32,237 nucleotides of DNA from UBA4722 sp044221135 (GCA_044221135.1 JBGAPT010000021.1:1-32237); one strand, 5' to 3'. Counted from the first letter of the stretch, positions 7,941 through 15,967 are shown. The notes: generated by a model from the letters alone, not told the origin. Program-made: numbers and translations.

Positions 7941-8849
7941 TTATTTTTTTTTGCCTATATTCGATTCGCCATGAAAGTAACTAAAGAAACGTCCTTCCGG
8001 TTTTAAAATTAAAATGTCATTCTTATCTTTAAAACCTTCTTCATAGGCTTCCAAACTACGGTAGTAAGCATAAAAAGCAGGATCGCCACTATACGTTTTT
8101 GCATAAATTTCTGCAGCTTCCTGGTCTCCTTTAGCACGAATAGATGCACCCTGCATTAACGCCGTCGCTTTAATAACTGTAACTTGCTGATCTGCTAACG
8201 CTCTAATTTCCTCTGATTTTTCCATTCCACCTGCGCGCTTTGCCTCAGCAAATTGCTTGCGCTCAGTAGCCATGCGTTTAAATACAGAATCCATCACATC
8301 TTTAGGTAAAGTAATCTGCTGAATACGCACATCGCTCACGCTTACACCTTGATCTTTACCAATGTTATTCGCTTGCTCTCTAATCACCGCCATCATACTT
8401 GCACGATCTGTTGAGATCGCTTGAATACTCGTACGTTTGCCATATTCCGCGCGCACAATATCATTGATACGCTGCTCTAACAAGGTCTCAGCCCAACGCA
8501 CACTACCGCCTGTACTTATATAAAATTTAGTGAGATCGTTAATGCGCCACTTCGCAAAATATTCTATTTGCAAATACGTTTGCTCTTTCGTAACAACTGT
8601 CAAAGGACGTAAAGCAGGCGTTGCAAGCTCTTGCATACGCATATCAAAATAGCGTATACGATCAATAACAGGAATTTTAAAATGCAATCCCGGCCCTTGC
8701 GTTGCAGGCTGCCCGGTACCATTCTTCACAATTTGACCTAAACGCAAAATAAACGCACTGGTTCCTTCATTCACCGTAAAAATACTAAATAACATAATCA
8801 ATAAAAACGCAATAATGGCGATGACCAAACTTTTTTTAATTGGTGTCAT
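7941..8849 (-). CDS. hflC: HflC, subunit of the HflKC modulator of protease FtsH
   Basis: Inner-membrane SPFH/band-7 protein that assembles with HflK into a large periplasmic cage around FtsH and tempers its proteolysis. The 302-residue protein has one N-terminal membrane segment (about residues 7-26) and then the band-7 domain (FTVNEGTSAFILRLGQIV, later RAEYGKRTSIQAIS and ERKQFAEAKRAGG). It ends soon after the LEAYEEGFKDKNDILIL segment, which is typical. The start at 8849 is fixed by a perfect GGAGGT six bases upstream; an in-frame start at 8882 would bury that site. It overlaps the 3' end of hflK by 14 bases, indicating translational coupling. Confidence 0.95.
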   Translation of the reverse strand: MTPIKKSLVIAIIAFLLIMLFSIFTVNEGTSAFILRLGQIVKNGTGQPATQGPGLHFKIPVIDRIRYFDMRMQELATPALRPLTVVTKEQTYLQIEYFAKWRINDLTKFYISTGGSVRWAETLLEQRINDIVRAEYGKRTSIQAISTDRASMMAVIREQANNIGKDQGVSVSDVRIQQITLPKDVMDSVFKRMATERKQFAEAKRAGGMEKSEEIRALADQQVTVIKATALMQGASIRAKGDQEAAEIYAKTYSGDPAFYAYYRSLEAYEEGFKDKNDILILKPEGRFFSYFHGESNIGKKK

Positions 8850-10059
8850 TCTTGACCTCCGAACCCGCAGCTTGGCTGACATTGTTAACCGCCATATTAC
8901 GACTGTTCACAAGTGGCAGTGAACTCATCCCTGGACTATCACTCGCGTTCACGACATTTTTATTAACTAATTTATCAAGCGGCAAGTAAATTAAATTATT
9001 ACTCGCAGTGGTATCAATCAACACCTTGCTCGTATTTTTCAATATGGTTTGCATTGTCTCAAGATACATACGCTCACGCGTGATATCAGGCGCGCTGGTG
9101 TAAATTTTTACTATTGCTTGATATTTTGCAATAGTTGCCTGTGCTTGCAATACGATCTGTTGTCGATAAGCATTTGCGTCCGCAAGAATTCGTGCCGCTA
9201 CACCTTGCGCTATAGGCACAACCTTGCTGGCATACGCTTGCGCCTGTTGCACATAAGTCGCTTTATCTTGATCCGCACGATTAACATCATTAAATGCAGC
9301 GCGTACTTGATCTGGCGCTTGCACTTTGCGCAAAGTAACCGTGATAACTTCCAAACCCGCATTGTATGAGCCAAGCACTTTCCTAACCCGTGTCAAAATG
9401 CCTGAACTCAATGTTTCACGGCCCGTCGTTAATACTTCATCCAGTTTCATTTGACCGACCATATCTGATAGCGCACCCGACGCTACTGCTTTGATCGTGG
9501 CATCTGGCTCAACCACATTAAACAAATAGGCACGCGGATCGCTAATACGGTATTGCACATTCAATTCCACATTGACTAAATTTTTAGACTGATCAGATAA
9601 GTCTGCAGTTTTTTTACTGACATCAAGCGGATTGGGTAAATCACTTTGATCAGATGATTTAGTAAGAAAATCACCCTGGAGTGAAAACGAATAAATCTTT
9701 TGTACATCAAGCAAGTATTTCGTATCTATAAAACGCGCAAACCAATGTAAGCCTGACTGCATCGTATCAGAATACTGCCCAAAACGTAAAATGACAGCTT
9801 CTTCAGCAGGATTAACAATAAAGAATCCAGAGATAGCCCAAGCAAGAAGTACCACAATCATCGCAATCCCACAAACAAACCCTATTTCTTGATTCATGGA
9901 AGGTTGCCAAACAATATTGCCGGTTTTATGAATAAAAAGAGACCGTAGTTTTTTAATCAAGTCTCTCAAAAATTTATCAAGATCAGGTGGCTTTTGCTCT
10001 TTTTTCCCATTCCATGGGTCATTGTTTTTGTCACTTCCACCGGGCTCATTCCACGGCAT
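8836..10059 (-). CDS. hflK: HflK, subunit of the HflKC modulator of protease FtsH
   Basis: Partner of HflC in the FtsH-HflKC membrane complex. The 407-residue protein has a Gly/Pro/Asp-rich cytoplasmic start (MPWNEPGGSDKNNDPW), a single membrane segment near residues 62-84, and a band-7 domain beginning FIVNPAEEAVILRFGQY. The VNVELNVQYRISDP and RMYLETMQTIL segments are characteristic. The start is preceded by GGGGAG. It is directly upstream of hflC and overlaps it. hflX, usually the next gene upstream, is not present; a 313-base non-coding gap separates hflK from hfq. Confidence 0.95.
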   Translation of the reverse strand: MPWNEPGGSDKNNDPWNGKKEQKPPDLDKFLRDLIKKLRSLFIHKTGNIVWQPSMNQEIGFVCGIAMIVVLLAWAISGFFIVNPAEEAVILRFGQYSDTMQSGLHWFARFIDTKYLLDVQKIYSFSLQGDFLTKSSDQSDLPNPLDVSKKTADLSDQSKNLVNVELNVQYRISDPRAYLFNVVEPDATIKAVASGALSDMVGQMKLDEVLTTGRETLSSGILTRVRKVLGSYNAGLEVITVTLRKVQAPDQVRAAFNDVNRADQDKATYVQQAQAYASKVVPIAQGVAARILADANAYRQQIVLQAQATIAKYQAIVKIYTSAPDITRERMYLETMQTILKNTSKVLIDTTASNNLIYLPLDKLVNKNVVNASDSPGMSSLPLVNSRNMAVNNVSQAAGSEVKNDTN

Positions 10060-10372
10060 AGATACGCTCCCCTTGTGAATATATCAAACTCTAAGCACAC
10101 TTGTAGCATCTATCATAGCGTTCACCAGGCAAAAAATTTAACCTTTTTTGCTCACAAAAAAACACCCGAATAATAGCTAGCTATTATCAAATCGTTCATT
10201 GGTAAAAAGGTTTAAAAGTCAAGGCGAGCGCTACAATACTCAATAACCAGACGGTACGAGTATAGGGTGCAATGCAGCTATACGCAACCGAAAACCCTCA
10301 CAGATAGTCAGTTCCTTTGCTATGGCATTTACCTTTGTTGAAAAAGCAAGCGCCTAAAGCAATCAAGCATTC
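10060..10372. other. Non-coding gap between hfq and hflK; contains an 18-bp perfect palindrome
   Basis: No open frame of note and no recognisable remnant of hflX, which usually lies here. The one clear structure is the perfect palindrome ATAATAGCTAGCTATTAT at 10170-10187. It has no T-run next to it, so it is more like an operator or a cruciform than an intrinsic terminator. The hflKC promoter presumably lies in this gap, but I cannot name a convincing -35/-10 pair. Confidence 0.5.
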
Positions 10373-10651
10373 TTATTCTTTGCTCGACGACGCAGCAGCT
10401 CCACTATGACTACCATTGCTGTGATTATTATAATCCAGAGGCGAAGGAACATTACGTGAAGGAACTACGGTAGAAATAGCATGCTTATACACCATCTGGC
10501 TAACTGTATTTTTTAATAACACAACGAATTGGTCAAATGATTCAACTATCCCTTGTAGTTTTATTCCATTCACTAAATAAATCGAAACAGGAATTTTTTC
10601 TCTGCGCAGCGTATTCAGAAAAGGATCTTGTAGTGACGGCCCTTTTGTCAT
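10373..10651 (-). CDS. hfq: RNA chaperone Hfq
   Basis: Hexameric Sm-like protein that pairs small RNAs with mRNAs. The 92-residue protein has the Sm1 motif (LQDPFLNTLRREKIPVSIYL, then VNGIKLQGIVESFDQFVVLL) and the Sm2 motif YKHAISTVVPSR. A short flexible tail rich in Asn, Gly and Ser follows, as in other gammaproteobacteria. The ATG at 10651 is preceded by GGAG nine bases upstream; upstream in-frame starts (10666, 10735) do not match the family. It normally follows miaA, but here miaA is about 7 kb away and other genes lie between. Hfq therefore probably has its own promoter in 10652-10800. Confidence 0.96.
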   Translation of the reverse strand: MTKGPSLQDPFLNTLRREKIPVSIYLVNGIKLQGIVESFDQFVVLLKNTVSQMVYKHAISTVVPSRNVPSPLDYNNHSNGSHSGAAASSSKE

Positions 10652-10953
10652 ATCTTTATTCTCCATTTTATGGTTCTTTAGCATGTAAAAACAGTCATTG
10701 CAGCGGTCAAATCCGACCAAAGGCAATACAATCAACGCGTTGAGAATACTCTAATATTTTATGGACAGCAAGGGCTTGTTTAGGCTTCCGACAACTAACG
10801 GCAATGTCTCACAAAATAAGCTTTAATAGTTATTTGCGAACACAAGCTATTTTCTTTACTATAGAAAACAATTATAAGTTATCCTTTCGTATATTTTAAT
10901 AGTCACGCACTCAAACAATACATTAACAACTCATTCACTGGATACTACGTATT
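10652..10953. promoter_or_regulatory. Divergent intergenic region, hfq (-) and zinc-ribbon gene (+)
   Basis: About 300 bases with no gene. It must hold promoters in both directions. The best minus-strand candidate for hfq is TTGCTG, 17 bp, TATTCT (in the 10750-10780 area), which is only a fair match. The half nearer the plus-strand gene is AT-rich but I see no clear -35/-10 pair. No repeat element is apparent here. Confidence 0.4.
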
Positions 10954-11739
10954 ATGGAAAACTTAACTAGCCAACTGACTCGCACCTGTAATGTTTGTGG
11001 AATTGAAAAGCCGTTATCTGCCTTTCTACAATTGAATAGCGGACAAGGTGCAAGCTACGGCAAAATTTGCGCAAAGTGTCGCGGCATGGGAAAAGTAGTA
11101 ACCCCTACCCCTACAGCAACCGATGAAGAACGCAGCACCACACCCTCTGGTTCAGGAATTCGTGGCAAAGAAAAACTTTATGCGGATCTGAAGCGTGAAC
11201 AAAAAATCCATACTTTGAAAGAACTCTACACCAAAGAAAATATTAAAAAACAAGATACCCTTGATGAAAAAACGGAACGCGTTAACCTCAAAGAAACCTC
11301 TGAAAAAAAACATCGTGAATTTTATATTGATATCAAAAAACAACTTGATTTACTAAGCAAAAAAGTAGACACCACCCAACGAATCATTACAAGCCAGCGC
11401 GATCAAAAAATAACAAGCATTCGCAATGTAGCTGAACAGCATCAAGCAACACTACAAACAAAAAAACAAGAAGATGCTCAAGTCATAAAAACAATTGCAG
11501 AGGAAACCGTAAAAAAAACTTCGACCAACTTTAACAATCTCTTTCATGCCATAGAACCTGGAAGAATTGAAATGCAAGGTGAAATAAGACGATTTTTTAC
11601 ATGGCTCGGCAACAGTGCGCCTATCGTACAAACACTTACACAAGGAACTAATTCTGCTAACGCGAATAAAGCTCGCCGAGAATTAGCCACTGAAAGCAAC
11701 CCAAACACTTCCGAACCTACACGCCGACAACGTGGTTAG
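10954..11739 (+). CDS. Zinc-ribbon and coiled-coil protein of unknown function
   Basis: Not a recognised family. The 261-residue protein opens with a four-cysteine cluster, Cys12-x2-Cys15 and Cys39-x2-Cys42 (CNVCGIEKP and ICAKCRG), which should bind one zinc. A Thr/Pro/Ser-rich linker follows (about 49-68). Then comes a long Lys/Glu/Gln-rich segment (about 70-190) with the look of a coiled coil, a short hydrophobic patch around FFTWLGNSAPIVQTL (about 219-233), and a polar Arg-rich tail. No signal peptide. The ribosome-binding site is weak. It lies in the block that separates hfq from miaA and converges on the icmQ-like gene. A scaffold or effector role is possible but nothing in the sequence decides it. 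Confidence 0.75.
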   Translation: MENLTSQLTRTCNVCGIEKPLSAFLQLNSGQGASYGKICAKCRGMGKVVTPTPTATDEERSTTPSGSGIRGKEKLYADLKREQKIHTLKELYTKENIKKQDTLDEKTERVNLKETSEKKHREFYIDIKKQLDLLSKKVDTTQRIITSQRDQKITSIRNVAEQHQATLQTKKQEDAQVIKTIAEETVKKTSTNFNNLFHAIEPGRIEMQGEIRRFFTWLGNSAPIVQTLTQGTNSANANKARRELATESNPNTSEPTRRQRG

Positions 11740-11745
11740 TCTTAC

Positions 11746-11813
11746 GTAACTGTTCACGAGAGCTCTGAATTTTCAAAAAAATGAGATTTACCGCTTAGGG
11801 CGTGAACGCTTAC
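11746..11813. mobile_element. Short, internally deleted family 1 element, copy C
   Basis: A 68-bp sequence with ends GTAACTGTTCACG and CGTGAACGCTTAC. It is flanked by AGTCTTACG (11738-11746) and AGTCTTGCG (11814-11822), which differ at one base and look like a target-site duplication. The right side keeps the GCTTAG...TGAACGSTTAC sequence seen at the right end of copy B, but the central palindrome has been lost. The left duplication overlaps the last two bases of the stop codon of the zinc-ribbon gene. Confidence 0.65.
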
Positions 11814-11867
11814 AGTCTTGCGCGTGAAATAGTGATTTACCATCCTGAACAAAGCGAAGAATAACAA

Positions 11868-11910
11868 CTTCGCATTTCGAAATGCTGAAGCTCTAGAAAA
11901 AATTCCAGAG
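11868..11910. repeat. Two adjacent small hairpins downstream of the icmQ-like gene
   Basis: The first hairpin is CTTC-GCATTTCGAAATGC-T-GAAG (11868-11890), containing a perfect 14-bp palindrome. The second is CTCTAGAA-AAAA-TTCCAGAG (11891-11910), with one A-C mismatch in the stem. They lie between the convergent zinc-ribbon and icmQ-like genes, just past the icmQ-like stop. They may serve as a terminator, though no clean T-run follows on either strand. Confidence 0.4.
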
Positions 11911-11914
11911 AAGG

Positions 11915-12691
11915 TTACGGTTTTTTGATTAACTCTCTTTTATTATTCAAAATATATTCTTGATCGTTATAGGTAAGACTCAAAAAATTTCCAAATGATA
12001 AAGAGCCTTCTTTAATTTTAATTAATGGATTTCCTAAGCTATCTTTTACTTCAACTTCCGATCGAATGATATAAGCTGTTTTAATAGCCACTGCGATATA
12101 GGCATGCTCTGCTTTATTTTTCTTTGAATTCAGCAACGTTTGGATATGAGATTTTTCCAGATAAATAGGCCTGTTAACACTGTATTCGTAAAACACTTTA
12201 GGCGTTAACAAATTTTGCCAACTTGATAAAATTGCTCCTTGCACATTATAAAGATAAACATAGACAGGCACTTCATCATCCTGAATTTCGTTTTTTTTGA
12301 TCCGTTGCTCTGCTTGTTTCGTTGAAACCTGTATCTCTTCTTCTAGCTGTTGATAAATAGCTTGTAAATGTTCGCGCACAAAACGAAATTTGTTCTCCAT
12401 CTCATATTTTTTTCTGAGCTCATCATCTTGTAGAACCACCGTTTTTACCAATTGAAGCACCTTATTTGCCAATTCTTCATCACATGGCTCATGAGTAGAG
12501 ATAGTCTGTAATAATTTCTCAACGTCAGCAGATGTTTGCTCTAATTGTGCTGCTATTTCTATAAGATACTGCACTGATTGCAATGAAGTCCCAGGAGGTG
12601 CTACATTCTGTAATCCCGTTGACAAAATACAAGCCTGCTTGGCAATCTTATACATTCCTTGAATGGTAGTACGTATACTTATGCTTAACAT
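11915..12691 (-). CDS. IcmQ-like protein (putative Dot/Icm type IVB secretion component)
   Basis: The 258-residue protein has a helical N-terminal half (about 40-135) with coiled-coil character and a compact C-terminal half. The latter, from VPVYVYLYNVQG and SSWQNLL through NRPIY, HIQTLLNSKKNKAEHAYIAV to KDSLGNPLIKIKEGSLSF, resembles, as I remember it, the NAD-binding-fold domain of IcmQ. The FRFVREHLQAIYQQLEEEI stretch (about 102-120) resembles the IcmQ helix pair that binds IcmR. IcmQ is normally about 190 residues, so this has an N-terminal extension of roughly 60-70. It is the third gene of a tight minus-strand operon after mlaA and trmL (20-base gap) and is not near other dot/icm genes. 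The ATG at 12691 has GAAGAG just upstream. The similarity is recalled, not computed; it could be a diverged paralogue. Confidence 0.55.
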   Translation of the reverse strand: MLSISIRTTIQGMYKIAKQACILSTGLQNVAPPGTSLQSVQYLIEIAAQLEQTSADVEKLLQTISTHEPCDEELANKVLQLVKTVVLQDDELRKKYEMENKFRFVREHLQAIYQQLEEEIQVSTKQAEQRIKKNEIQDDEVPVYVYLYNVQGAILSSWQNLLTPKVFYEYSVNRPIYLEKSHIQTLLNSKKNKAEHAYIAVAIKTAYIIRSEVEVKDSLGNPLIKIKEGSLSFGNFLSLTYNDQEYILNNKRELIKKP

Positions 12692-12711
12692 ATAACTCTT
12701 CTCTTTTATAA

Positions 12712-13182
12712 TTAACGTAAGCTTAAAATAGTAAACCCAATCTGCCGTAATGCTTCATAAGCAATTATAGCAACTGCATTTGAAAGATTAAGGCTACGAG
12801 AGCTTGCTAACATGGGGATGCGAACAACCTGCTCATTAGATAAACTATTTAGTATCTCTTTAGGCAAGCCCCGTGTTTCCGGCCCAAAGAGAAATATATC
12901 CCCCGCCTGATAGCAGGCCTCAGTATAGCAATACTTACCCTGTGTAGAGCAAGCAAACAAACGGTTAGGTTTTACGGCATCAAGAAACGCAGCATAATCC
13001 TGATGATGCATCACTTTTACCCACTCATGATAATCTAAGCCCGCTCGTTTAAGCTGTTTATCATCCGGTGCAAAGCCTAATGGATGAATCAGATGCAATG
13101 CAACTCCTGTGTTAGCACAAAGGCGAATAATATTTCCTGTGTTGGGTGGAATCTCTGGTTGGTACAATGCGATCTGTATCAA
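12712..13182 (-). CDS. trmL: tRNA (cytidine/uridine-34-2'-O)-methyltransferase TrmL
   Basis: A SPOUT-class enzyme that methylates the ribose of the wobble base in certain tRNA-Leu species, using S-adenosylmethionine. The 156-residue protein has the expected start (IALYQPEIPPNTGNIIRLCANTG), the LFGPETRGLP cofactor knot segment, and the IPM...SRSLNLSNAVAII end. Length equals that of the E. coli enzyme (157). It starts with TTG, immediately after the mlaA stop codon, with AAGG in the mlaA end serving as ribosome-binding site. In E. coli, TrmL acts on tRNA-Leu that carries the A37 modification begun by MiaA; miaA is frameshifted in this same window. Confidence 0.95.
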   Translation of the reverse strand: MIQIALYQPEIPPNTGNIIRLCANTGVALHLIHPLGFAPDDKQLKRAGLDYHEWVKVMHHQDYAAFLDAVKPNRLFACSTQGKYCYTEACYQAGDIFLFGPETRGLPKEILNSLSNEQVVRIPMLASSRSLNLSNAVAIIAYEALRQIGFTILSLR

Positions 13183-14112
13183 TTAACTTACCTTTTCAGT
13201 CGAAGAAGATACGTTTTGCTCGACAGAAGGCGGCGAGTTTTCTGATTTATTATTTTTCTCAAGATACGGATCATTTAACTCTGCATTACGCTCTAGCTGA
13301 TAAGCACGTCGCTGCATATAAGCATCTCGAATAAAGGTATAATCATCCAATGACGCTTCCGCTAATACATTCTGATAACGCAATAATTCTGCGCGTTTTA
13401 CAACCAAGCCCGATAAATATAATGCATTGCGTTCTGTAACAGGATAAATATAAGGATAAATAGTTAAGAATAAATAATTGACTGGCCATGCAACTTGGTC
13501 ACGCACTGTACCTGGCCCCAAGAATGGGAGAACTAAATAATTTGAATTTCTGTAACCCCATTGCGCCAAGGTTAAACCAAAATCTTCTTTATTGGGTTCT
13601 AACCCCATGTCCGATGCAAAATCAAAAAAGCCTAAAATCCCAGCCGAACTATTAATAGCCAGACGCCATGCATCACTGGCACCTTGGTAGAAGTTAGCTT
13701 GCAATAGATCATTCGCAACAGTTGGAATCGTATCAATATTATTATAGAAATTACTCAATCCTTTGCTTAAGGGTTTTGGAATTATTTTAATATATAAAGT
13801 GGCTATGGGTTTCATCACTAATATATCGAAGGTTTCATTAAATTGGAACATTGCACGATTAAAATGTTCATAAGGATCATTGTTAACTACATTTGCTGTA
13901 TCAACAGCATTCGCTGTGCTAGTTGTATTAGCTGTACTAGCAGCTGTGCTAGCTGCATTTGTCGTGTCAATTGTATTAGCTTGCTTAAGCTCTACTGTGT
14001 TCTTATTAGATGGATTTGTTGTAACTGCTGCGGTCACTACAGAGGCGCCACAACTCACACTCAGTACTAAAAGCCAACCTATCCCTTTTCTTAATTTTTT
14101 TATTGCGTGCAT
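13183..14112 (-). CDS. mlaA: MlaA/VacJ-family outer-membrane phospholipid transport protein
   Basis: MlaA removes phospholipid from the outer leaflet of the outer membrane and hands it to the Mla system. The 309-residue protein has an export signal (about 1-28), a low-complexity Ala/Thr/Asn/Ser linker (about 50-78), and the MlaA domain starting at NDPYEHFNRAMFQFNE. It continues through DTIPTVANDLLQANF, LGPGTVRDQ and a polar tail. A cysteine at residue 21 follows SVS; a normal lipobox needs Leu, Val or Ile three residues before the Cys, and Leu is four before. Lipidation is thus uncertain, and cleavage after VTA is an alternative. The linker is coded by reiterated GCTGTA/GCTAG-type units, which suggests slippage. 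First gene of the mlaA-trmL-icmQ-like operon. Confidence 0.92.
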   Translation of the reverse strand: MHAIKKLRKGIGWLLVLSVSCGASVVTAAVTTNPSNKNTVELKQANTIDTTNAASTAASTANTTSTANAVDTANVVNNDPYEHFNRAMFQFNETFDILVMKPIATLYIKIIPKPLSKGLSNFYNNIDTIPTVANDLLQANFYQGASDAWRLAINSSAGILGFFDFASDMGLEPNKEDFGLTLAQWGYRNSNYLVLPFLGPGTVRDQVAWPVNYLFLTIYPYIYPVTERNALYLSGLVVKRAELLRYQNVLAEASLDDYTFIRDAYMQRRAYQLERNAELNDPYLEKNNKSENSPPSVEQNVSSSTEKVS

Positions 14113-14176
14113 AGCATGATCCAGTGAACTAATTCATTAGTTTAACTTTAGCTGAGCAATATGCCAATTAGATTTA

Positions 14177-14322
14177 CAGGAGTTCCCGCTGAAAAGCGCG
14201 GGAGCTCCTTTCTTGTTTATATGCTGCGCACAAGCAAAGCTTGTGTTTGCACTTAAGGGGAAGAATCACGATTCTCCCCCTTAAGAATCCTCCATCGCGT
14301 CATGCTAGCAGAAACCGCCCTG
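14177..14322. mobile_element. Multi-hairpin miniature element, family 2, copy 1
   Basis: A 146-bp element lying between the divergent mlaA and gpmI genes, flanked by the exact 9-bp direct repeat TTAGATTTA (14168-14176 and 14323-14331). It contains a hairpin AGGAGTTCCCGC/GCGGGAGCTCCT, a small hairpin CACAAGC/GCTTGTG, and a long hairpin starting CTTAAGGGG and ending CCCCTTAAG with GAATC/GATTC inside. The left end is CAGGAGTTCCCGCT; the right end (GCCCTG outward) is more worn. It aligns over its full length, inverted, with 25197-25343. No coding capacity. Confidence 0.85.
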
Positions 14323-14416
14323 TTAGATTTACCTCTTTAGTTGATTTTGCTCGATCAGTCACGCTTTTTACTTAATAATAGGCGGCAAAGCAATTTTAAA
14401 AACAGGATAATATGCC

Positions 14417-15967
14417 ATGAAAAACCAAGCACGCCCTCTCGCCCTCATTATTCTTGATGGTTGGGGATACCGTGAAGAAACCCAAGCCAATGCTATTGCC
14501 CTTGCTCATACACCAAATTGGAATGCTCTCTGGGAACACTATCCGCACGCTCTTATAGAAGCATCTGGTCACTCCGTTGGCCTACCTAATGGACAAATGG
14601 GTAACTCAGAAGTTGGCCACCTTAATATGGGCGCAGGCCGCATTGTACATCAAGATTTAACACACATTGAACTGGCTGTCTCGGATGGTAGTTTTTTTAC
14701 AAATTCTATACTGACACAAGCCATAGACCAAGCAGTCAAGACTCACAAAGCCATTCATATTTTAGGATTGCTTTCTCCAGGTGGAGTACACAGTCATGAG
14801 CAACATATCCAGGCAATCATTAAACTCGCGGCTGAACATCATGCCACGCGTGTTTATATCCATGCTTTTTTAGATGGACGCGACACCCCGCCTCGCAGTG
14901 CAGAACTTTCATTAACTACACTAATCAATGACTGCCGCAATCTTAATTGCGGTGAAATTGCTTCTATTATTGGGCGTTACTATGCGATGGATCGAGATAA
15001 GAGGTGGGAGCGCACCCAAGAAGCCTATGATTTACTCACTCTAGGCAAAGCAAAATATGAAGCAACCGATGCAATAACAGCCTTACATCTTGCTTATGCA
15101 CGCGGAGAAAGTGACGAATTTGTTAAAGCGACCCGTATTCGCAAAAATGACTCACAACAACTTACTACAATCAACGACGGAGATACTGTCATCTTCATGA
15201 ATTTTCGTGCTGACCGCGCACGCCAACTTACCCATGCTTTTATGGATAACCCTTTTTCTGGCTTTTTGTGTGTCAAATCTCCTAAAGTAACATTTGTCAC
15301 TCTCACCGAGTATGATGCATCACTCCCTGTTCTTGTCGCTTTCCCCCCAAAACCATTGACTAATATTTTAGGAGAATATTTAAGCAATCTAGGCTTACGT
15401 CAATTGCGCATCGCTGAAACCGAAAAATATGCACATGTGACTTTTTTCTTCAATGGTGGCATTGAAAAACCTTATCCTGGTGAAGACAGAATTCTTATTC
15501 CTTCTCCTAAAGTCGCAACTTATGATTTACAACCTGAAATGAATGCGCCTGAAATGACTGACCGCTTAATCACGGAAATAAAAAAACAACAATATGATAT
15601 CATCATTTGTAATTTTGCTAATGCAGATATGGTTGGCCATTCAGGCAACCTTCCTGCAACTATCAAAGCAATAGAAGCACTTGATACCTGCCTTGGAAAG
15701 CTTGTTAGCGCTTTACAAACTGTAGGCGGTGAGGCCCTTATCACTGCAGATCACGGTAATGCCGAAATTATGTTTGATAATCATACTCAGCAACCGCATA
15801 CTGCGCATACTCAACAATTAGTACCATTTATCTATATTGGCCACAAAGCAGTTACCATTAACCCGAATGGGCTCTTATCAGATATTGCACCTACTATGCT
15901 TTATCTATGGGGAATCCCTAAACCTGAGGAAATGACAGGCCAGTCTTTATTGACTCTCGCTACTTGA
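14417..15967 (+). CDS. gpmI: 2,3-bisphosphoglycerate-independent phosphoglycerate mutase
   Basis: Interconverts 3- and 2-phosphoglycerate in glycolysis and gluconeogenesis, with manganese and a phosphoserine intermediate. The 516-residue protein has the metal-binding start LIILDGWG (Asp14) and the catalytic serine in GQMGNSEVGHLNMGAGR (Ser64). It also has the substrate-binding segments HIHGLLS-like (HILGLLSPGGVHSH) and HAFLDGRDTPP, and the second metal site near ITADHGNAE and HTAHT. Full length for the family (about 510-515). AGGA precedes the ATG. It is divergent from mlaA and lies upstream of ctpA on the same strand, with a 258-base spacer, so co-transcription is possible but not obvious. 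Confidence 0.96.
   Translation: MKNQARPLALIILDGWGYREETQANAIALAHTPNWNALWEHYPHALIEASGHSVGLPNGQMGNSEVGHLNMGAGRIVHQDLTHIELAVSDGSFFTNSILTQAIDQAVKTHKAIHILGLLSPGGVHSHEQHIQAIIKLAAEHHATRVYIHAFLDGRDTPPRSAELSLTTLINDCRNLNCGEIASIIGRYYAMDRDKRWERTQEAYDLLTLGKAKYEATDAITALHLAYARGESDEFVKATRIRKNDSQQLTTINDGDTVIFMNFRADRARQLTHAFMDNPFSGFLCVKSPKVTFVTLTEYDASLPVLVAFPPKPLTNILGEYLSNLGLRQLRIAETEKYAHVTFFFNGGIEKPYPGEDRILIPSPKVATYDLQPEMNAPEMTDRLITEIKKQQYDIIICNFANADMVGHSGNLPATIKAIEALDTCLGKLVSALQTVGGEALITADHGNAEIMFDNHTQQPHTAHTQQLVPFIYIGHKAVTINPNGLLSDIAPTMLYLWGIPKPEEMTGQSLLTLAT

Noticed and set aside
13843..14119. Cys- and Ala-rich plus-strand frames opposite mlaA
   Set aside because: They are by-products of the reiterated GCTGTA/GCTAG linker sequence of mlaA, with no start signals.
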